From positions 27,902,060 through 27,966,059 of the forward strand of contig CM029134.1 in NCBI GenBank assembly GCA_016859345.1: DNA of 64,000 nucleotides. The letters run 5' to 3'. The translations under genes were made by a program, and so were the position numbers. The notes under the pieces are model-generated. The model made no database searches and was not told the DNA's origin. It saw nothing but the letters and a program-made list of their open reading frames with translations. This DNA is from Istiophorus platypterus. Lineage: Eukaryota > Chordata > Actinopteri > Istiophoriformes > Istiophoridae. Positions 57,701 to 64,000 of the stretch are shown here, in pieces (position 1 is the stretch's first letter; each line of letters opens with the position of its first letter).

Positions 57701-60700
57701 GTACTGGCATACTTCATATAATTGAAGGAAGAATGAATTGAAAATGTACCGAAACAATCTTGATAAAAATCTGCTGCCATCTACCAAGATGCTGAAGATG
57801 AAACGAGGGTGGACATTTCAGCAAGACAATGTTCCCAAACACAGCCAAGAAAACTTTCAATTGGTTTCAGAGAAAGAAAATAAAGCTGCTAGAATGGCCC
57901 AGACAATCACCTGACTTGAATCCAATTGAAAATCTATGGAAAGAACTAAATATCAGAGTTCATAGAAGAGGCCCAAAGAACCTTCAGGATTTGAAGATTG
58001 TTTGTGTGGAAGAATGGGCCAAAATCACACCTGATCAATGCATGCGACTAGTTTCTCCATACAGGAGGAATCTTGAAGCTGTAATTACCAAGAAAGGCTT
58101 TTGTACAAAGTATTAATTAAATTTCAATAAGCGTGTTCAATACTTTTTCCCTGTGTCATTCCATTTTATTACACATAACTTAATTTCTGAACTTATTTGT
58201 TTTGGTTTCTTTGTATGTAGGGATTACTTGGGTTGTTACCAACATCTGGTAAAAATTTCATGTCAATAGCACCTTTAGAAATATATTTAGTGAGAAAAAT
58301 TGTGACATGTTCAATACTTATTTTACCAACTGTATGCTCACAGCTACAGATACACAGGAGAAATAGATGCCAGTAGAATAAATAAGATGTTCTCCACCAA
58401 ACCATCCAAAGTGTACTATGTGGCAAGGTAATAACACCAAAACAGATCCACCCAGGGCTGAGATTGAACAGTACTGGATGAACATCTGGGAAAAAGAGGC
58501 ATCACAGTGGCTAGTGGATCTAAGAGCAGACCACAACAATCTCCCAGATCAAGAAAGAGCCAAAAACCATTACAATTAGAGACATCCCAGAGAAATTACA
58601 GGTATGAAGAGCTGGACAACACCGGGCCCTGACATGATCCATACCTACTAGGTACAGAAACTAACTACACATCATGAATGCCTGGTAGCACAAATGAACC
58701 AACTGCTGATGGATGGGACCCGACCAGGTTGGTTAACTCAAGGGCGTTAAGTCCTGATTGATTCCAATGGACCACTGGCCAATAACCTGCTTCTGTACAA
58801 CATGGAAGCTCTGGTCAGGCATCATAGTGGCTAGGCATAGAAAATTGGCACATGGCCCAATACAGGAGCAGGGCCCAGAAGGGAAATGTAAGTAATACCA
58901 GGGGGGCCAAGCACCAGTTTCTGGTATATAGAGCAGTCAGCTAAGACTGCAAGACCAAGCAGACCAATCTTTAGCCACCTGGATTGACTACAAGAAAGCC
59001 TATGAATAAATGCCACACACGGATACTGGAATGCTTGGAAATGTACAACATCAACAAGGCACTAAGAGCTTTGATCAAGAACTCACACAAGTTACTATCA
59101 AGCATGGCATATACCAAAGTGATGCACTATTTCCGCTGTTGTTCTGCATAGACCTGAACCCTAGATCATCACAAAGAGTGCATATGTATACTGGTTCCAA
59201 AGTGGAGCAACCATCAGTCATCTACTCCACCTGGATGACATCAAGCTGTTTGCCAGGGATAAGTGAAACTTTGACTCCCTGATCCACATTACCAGGATCA
59301 ACACCAGGAAGAACAAGGTCTGAGCCATCAACATGTACCCTCTGCTAGTCATCAGATACCCCACTGTTAAAATAAGCTGGCCAAATGAGGAGATAGAGGC
59401 CACTGAAGCTCCTCAAAATGCATGGAGGGTTCCCACCCAAGTCCAGCACACAGAGACTTTACACTGAGTAGAACAAGAGATGTCAAGGACTGGTGAGCAT
59501 CAGAGCCACTATCCAGGATGAAACAACCAAGATTCATGACTACATTAGGAAGATGACCCCAAAAGATGAGGTGCTAAGTGTATACCTCATCTAGCAGAAA
59601 CCTGATAAAGCACCATCATGGAGGGCCAAACCACCAACAGATTAAAGAGTGGCTGATATCAAAACATACCAGTGGCAGGAAAAGGCTGGACTGAAAGACA
59701 GCACAGACACGTTAATCATGGCAGCACGAGAACAGGCACTTAGTACAAAATCAATAGAGGCAGGGGTCTACCACACCAGAAAGGACCCCAGGTGCAGGCT
59801 GTGCAAAGATGCAGTACAGCACATAATAGCAGGGTGTAAGATGCAGGAAAGAATGGCATACATGGAGCGCCATAACCAAGCAGTTGGCATAGTGTACAAT
59901 AACATCTACACAGAGTATGGGCTGGAGGTCCCAAGGTCAGGATCGAAGACACCTCCTAAGGTGGTTGAGAATGACTAAGCTAAGATCCTGTGGGACTTCT
60001 AGGTCAATATTGACAAATTGTTGATGGCTAACCTACCAGACATTGTGTAGATTGACAAAAAACAGAAAAGGGCAGTGGTGATAGATGTAGCAACCCCACC
60101 ACCAGTGAAAGCAAGAATGAACATGAGAAGCTTGAAAAATATCAAGGGCTGAAAGAGGAGCTAGAAAAGGTGTGGGGAGCAAAGGCAACAGTGGTACCAG
60201 AGGTAATCAGAGAACTGGGGGCTGTGACCCACAAACTGGGAGAGTGGCTCCAGTAGATTCCAGATACAAGATCTGAGGTCTCTGTTGGGAAGAGTGCAGT
60301 CCTTGGAATAGCTAAGATACTGTACAGAAGCCTCAAACTCTCAGGCCTCGAAGCCCGAGCTATATATTATCTTAACTTGCACCAACTGGTTACTTAGTAG
60401 AGTCCACTCTGATGGTCATTGGTGGGAGCTCTACAGCACCACCAGTGTTCTCAGTTCTCAGTGTTTATCAAATCATCTGGACATGAATGATGGACAACCA
60501 GTTCTGAGGGGAGAGAGCTAGCAGAATTGAGGTCAGAGTTAGTGTGAACTTAAAGGACAGAACGCTTAAGTACTGCCATCATTCATGTCACACCTTAGTG
60601 TTTATTCCCAGTAACACAGTAACAGAGAAAGCAGAGATATTTGGGTTAATCAAGGTCAACATTGGCCCCTGCGTACGGATGAATGTAGTTTGTGTAAATA

Positions 60701-63303
60701 CTTCATTATGTTATTCTGTCTGAAAACACTTCTGGAATCACCTATGTTACAGGCTTTGTTAAAAAAAATATATATATATATATAATTTATCTACAGCCTC
60801 TGTCTGTCTTAAGAGTGTAGGCTTTAGAGTTATACTAATTACACTCAGTAGGAAATATTTGTTAGCTTACCTAAGTAAACACCTGATACTGTAAAAGTGG
60901 AATTTCAGCAAGAAAACATACCAAGCTAGCAACAGATAATTTGAAGTAGTGGTTCACCATGGGCCCTGTGTAACCAAAATACTGGTTGGCCCCTGTTCGC
61001 AATATAGGTTGGTGGTCTACCTGCTGGGCATTGCTGATTGGTGCACCTCCACCGATGCCTTGGTGGTCTCAAGTGAGGCCTCCGCTTGTGGGACACCAGA
61101 CTGAACACATCTGTGGGGCATAATTGGGTCATCATCTGGGAAACACCAGTCATTGATGTTTTTCTCCTTCAACCCCAGTACATCTGCTGGTGGTGGAGTG
61201 ATGGCAGAGATCTCTCCCTGCCACTTCCTGCTATTGCTCTAGGTGCTCTTTATCCCCCAACTCCTGTGCTTTCTCCTTAGCTACAGCCAGACGCTGCCTT
61301 TCTCTGTCTCCTTGGCCAGCTGTTTAACAATTGCACTCAGCAGCCAGGTCAAAATACTTTGTCTGTTTCTGCTTACACACAGCCTCCAGCCCCTCCTCCT
61401 ATGGGACAGTTCAGATAAGCCAAGTGGGGACAACTGGACGTTTTGGAAAATTACATTTCATTGAGCATAGGCTTGTGGCTTCAAGATTTTTTATGTTGTT
61501 GGAGCAGCTGATAACACACAGAGCACATAAAAGATGTCTTTGCTTTCACTGTCACTGTAAAAATGTACTACTGAATCTATTAAAAAAGGAGGCTGTAAGA
61601 CTGTAAAAAATTAAGTTTGTAAGACTAACAAGGTCCCAGGCTACCTGAACACAGAGGCCATCAGGATGCCATATTAATATCATTGTGGATAAAACTAAAG
61701 AATCATAAAGCCTAAACACTTCTACTACAACTACTAACCTTCTTTTTTGAACATTTCTCGTGGAAATCTTAACAATGCAAACAAAATAAATAAGAAAAAA
61801 GGTTTTGGCATGAGTCACATACATATAATATTAAAAAGAGTTATATAGCCAGTTAAAAAGGGCACATCAGTGATTATCGTAACTAAATTTTAACCTTTAT
61901 TTTACCAAAATATTTTGTAAAATAAGAAATAGAAATTTATGTAATGCAGGCACTAAGACTGACTTGCCTACAGTGGGAGCAGCAGCACAGGCTACCTATT
62001 ACAGTTATTTGTCCGGCTTGTCCACTTCAAACTCATTCACATCCCAAAGTAAAGAAATTAAAAACATTAGTCAGTGAATCCTTGGAATGAGGCTACATAC
62101 GTACAAGACAGGGAAAAAAAGCAGCTTGAAGTTACATCATTCATTTCTCTCAGTGACTTGTCAGGTACAGTAAGTAAGGCAACAGGGCTCAATATCTGTC
62201 ACCTGTTATTTCCTCATGTCAGTTCATATTATTTCAACTGATTATCAAAAGTTGTTTTCAAGCAAAATATATATATTTTTAATAGAATAAGCATTCATAG
62301 TACAAAATAGGACAAATGAAATCAAAATCTTTACCATTATTCAGAATGTGAACACTTTACGTAGAACTTAGGGTTTTTCTGGTCAAACAGAAAGCCAGAT
62401 GTTTCCCATCATGCCTAGGTCTGGTCTTGCCGTCAGTGGAGAACATTTGTGGCACCTGACTCTAAAAAGTGCTGCTGCCTTGATCTCATGGGGTTATTGT
62501 TGCTGAGGTCAGCATGACATCACAGTAAATCAGGATTAGGTTGAACATCTAACCTCGATCACTGCTGTAGGCCAGGCTAAAATTAAACAAGACAAATTGT
62601 AGTGTGCAGCAGAGTCTATGTATGCTAGTTCTGACATACAAAAAAAAGAAACAGCAATGTTTCTTCAATTCGCACTTAAATGAATAAATATTATTTTTAT
62701 TGTCTTCAAACCATATGAATGATATCCACAAATAGTCACTGTATATGTAGTCATTACCAAAGCAAGTAGTCATTACAAGTTTTTAGTGCTAAGTGGTTCT
62801 GTGTCATGTCCTCATATCGTAAGTTATTTTTTGTAGGAATCATTGCTGTTTTGAGTCCACATTTGTCACATTTTTAATAGTGCCAATTTCTTGTTATACA
62901 TACTTTGTTTTTAATTGTTTAAAATAAGTACTTGTAAATCTGATAAGTATTTAATAATTAAAAAGAAGGGAAAATTACTATTCTTAGCAATTTAAAAACA
63001 ATGTAAAAATTACTTACTGTATCTGTTTTCATTATGCATGCCTTTGATACTCCCGTTTGGTAAGACCTGAATATGGAAGCCGATACCCACATTACAGTAG
63101 AGCCTTCTCAGTCTCTTTATCCCCAACAGGTAGTCTCCATCTCTAGCTGCCACCTCCCTTTTGTCCCAGGAGCTGGTGCTGTCCCGAACCAGTGACACGG
63201 CACTCTGTGCAATCTGTCTGTTACTGCTGATGACTGGGAGAGGAGCAAAGGAGCTGCACAGGAGGATCCCAAGCAGTAGGCTCTTGGACCTTGACGATGG
63301 CAT
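51542..63303 (-). CDS. fgf4: Fibroblast growth factor, FGF4-like
   Basis: A secreted FGF ligand that signals through heparan sulphate and FGF receptors. It has three minus-strand exons in the canonical FGF layout: 63303-63018 (286 nt), 54552-54449 (104 nt, the usual size of FGF exon 2) and 51718-51542 (177 nt with stop), making 188 residues. The N-terminus has a signal-peptide-like segment (SLLLGILLCSSFAPLPVIS). The beta-trefoil starts near residue 57 with DYLLGIKRLRRLYCNVGIGF, then LLEISPVERGVVTLFG, NDECKFKEKLLANNYNAYES and MTMTHFLPRI. DYLLGIKRLRRLYC and YPGM favour FGF4; FGF6 typically has GIKRQRRLYC. FLPRI also occurs in FGF6, so fgf6 remains the alternative. I chose the Met at 63303 because the next in-frame upstream Met (63348) adds 15 residues and obscures the signal peptide. 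All three exons look intact. Confidence 0.85.
51734..54448. other. fgf4 intron 2, one dispersed repeat
   Basis: No exon was found. Short TATA/TG-rich runs occur at 51790-51900. The segment 52975-53220 (ATGGGGTCC, AAGGGGCTAGTGAATGCATT, then a TG run) looks like a dispersed fish repeat of unassigned class. Confidence 0.4.
54449..54552 (-). CDS. fgf4: fgf4-like exon 2
   Basis: The exon is 104 nt, with acceptor TTTCACCCCAG and donor TCG|GTAAGA. It encodes LLEISPVERGVVTLFGIRSG and LFIAMSNKGKLYGS, the central FGF core. Phase 1 in, phase 0 out. Confidence 0.9.
54553..55980. other. fgf4 intron 1, 3' part
   Basis: No exon or repeat family was recognised. Open frames here lack known motifs. Confidence 0.4.
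55985..56750 (-). mobile_element. Degenerate LINE reverse transcriptase fragment
   Basis: The minus-strand translation gives GMRQGCVMSALFFNMAMV (the Gly-Gln-Gly region of reverse transcriptase). Later HMQEKTFHLSTFSQQVGLRI and NQKKTS follow, the post-catalytic block of a LINE type common in aquatic animals. The catalytic Asp-Asp motif has been lost and stops are frequent. I cannot assign the clade firmly; RTE-like is possible. It abuts the Tc1 copy B. Confidence 0.6.
56754..58332 (+). mobile_element. Tc1-like transposon, copy B, in fgf4 intron 1
   Basis: The element is bounded by CAGCGGGTAAAATGAGTATT after TA and by TTATTTTACCAACTG before TA. The transposase N-terminus is open from 57106 to 57441 with an intact paired DNA-binding region (LSQDLRNLIVAKHT, NRPRPGAPRKISGRV). 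WSDETKIELYG, QQDNVPKH and DLNPIENLWKELN carry the three DDE positions but lie in different frames. It shares with copy A the frame change after KDLELQL (about 57401), TAA at 57512-57514, and the frame break after VPKH (about 57842). It lacks copy A's one-base loss near 18293. The C-terminus (ITKKGFCTKY) is at about 58110. Confidence 0.94.
58335..60395 (+). mobile_element. Degenerate R4/Dong-type LINE
   Basis: Broken frames run in the order of an R4/Dong retrotransposon: YRYTGEIDASRINKMFSTKP near 58340, AEIEQYWMNIWEKEA at about 58460, MKSWTTPGPDMIHTYW near 58605-58650, WIDYKKAYE near 58980, HLDDIKLFARDK near 59230, and GLKDSTDTLIMAAREQALST at about 59690. Then come RCRLCKDA and HIIAGCK (Cys/His knuckle) and PDIV followed by VVIDVATP, the Pro-Asp...Asp of a restriction-like endonuclease, at about 60035-60100. 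Many stops make it dead. The 5' part is absent, truncated at the Tc1 insertion. Confidence 0.8.
60400..63017. other. fgf4 intron 1, 5' part
   Basis: No exon was found. 60930-61300 is richer in G+C and could be an old repeat, but no family was recognised. The rest is AT-rich and unassigned. Confidence 0.4.
63018..63303 (-). CDS. fgf4: fgf4-like exon 1
   Basis: It runs from MPSSRSKSLL to HNENRY plus one base, with donor A|GTAAGT. It holds the signal peptide, a short variable linker and the first trefoil strands. Confidence 0.85.
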
Positions 63304-63754
63304 CCTCTGCTCACCAATCTCGAGGTAGACAACTATCATGTATTTCAAAGCCCAGTTAAATGTTCACTTAGTATCAACAAAAATGGTCGTAAAATCTTTC
63401 CAGCAAGTCTCTCAGAGAAAAACCATGAGGAAAGCGTCTCAACATCTACACTCTTTAGAAACCCAGAGAAAAGTTTCAGTATGCATATTTAGACATCTCT
63501 AAACACTGAACCCGTTAGGTGTCCAATTTGCCAGTAATTTGTCTCCTGTTTCCCAATTTTTTTTTCTACTCAGGTAGCTCCTACAAACAGACAACAGACT
63601 TATATGTGCCTCATATTACATCACACACCACCTGCTGTCTTGTTTGTCTGTGAGTCACAGATGCTGTAGAAGCACACAAACTTAGAAATAGATAAAACAC
63701 ATAGTGACAGAAAACAAAGAGGAACATGCAAGTACATAGAAACATACAGTAATA

Positions 63755-63802
<48 letters not shown>

Positions 63803-64000
63803 GAAAGAAATTTGATAGGGAAATTTGATTTAAAATGGCCTCTTCAGAAATTTTCTCTATATCCCCTAGTTAGACGTCACATCAACCTCATCTGCAACTA
63901 CAGTGTTCTAGTGAGCTTTTATTTGAAAAGCAATTTTGCTATCATTTTAAAAATGAATTGAGCTCTTCTGTGGTCAAGTAAGGGTGATATTACTCTCTTC
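63304..64000 (-). promoter_or_regulatory. fgf4: Upstream region of fgf4-like gene
   Basis: This sequence lies 5' of the minus-strand FGF gene. No TATA box or CpG island was identified with confidence. It contains a (GAAA)n run at about 63754-63809. The promoter role is inferred from position only. Confidence 0.3.
63754..63809 (+). repeat. (GAAA)n microsatellite
   Basis: About twelve GAAA units end in GAGAAAGAAATTT. The run lies about 450 bp upstream of the FGF start codon. Confidence 0.95.

Overview
This is a stretch of vertebrate nuclear DNA, most likely from a ray-finned (teleost) fish. Protein-coding genes are split into short exons with GT/AG splice sites and long AT-rich introns. The dispersed repeats are typical of fish: Tc1-like transposons, L2-, RTE-, R4/Dong- and L1/Tx1-type LINEs, a tRNA-headed SINE, and many CA/TG microsatellites. 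I see no bacterial operon, CRISPR array, phage, rRNA gene or functional tRNA gene.

Layout. (1) 3.4-7.7 kb, minus strand: the 5' part of a multi-exon gene, five phase-compatible coding exons, weakly suggestive of CCDC142. (2) 8.4-11.8 kb: a degenerate L2-type LINE, followed by an L1/Tx1-type fragment (12.4-13.2 kb). (3) 15.17-26.24 kb, plus strand: slbp, the histone stem-loop binding protein, eight coding exons and 284 codons. Intron 2 carries a Tc1 transposon and intron 7 carries an almost full-length RTE LINE bounded by a 14-bp target-site duplication. (4) 28.40-46.48 kb, plus strand: immt (MIC60/mitofilin), the core MICOS subunit. Thirteen coding exons plus a possible 12-nt microexon are followed by a 2,186-bp uninterrupted TG tract. 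The tract runs directly into the middle of the last coding exon, so about 135-140 residues of the conserved C-terminal region are absent. (5) 48.97-50.38 kb: a second Tc1-like family. (6) 51.54-63.30 kb, minus strand: a three-exon FGF gene, closest to fgf4, whose 8.5-kb first intron holds a Tc1 copy and two degenerate LINEs.

The three recognised genes act in unrelated processes (histone mRNA metabolism, mitochondrial cristae, FGF signalling); nothing suggests they work together. The most notable observations are the immt/TG-tract junction, which looks like an assembly error or a real gene break; two Tc1 copies that share the same inactivating lesions; a 29-bp perfect hairpin in an immt intron; and the unnamed minus-strand gene. 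All assignments come from reading the sequence and remembered family motifs; no database search was run.
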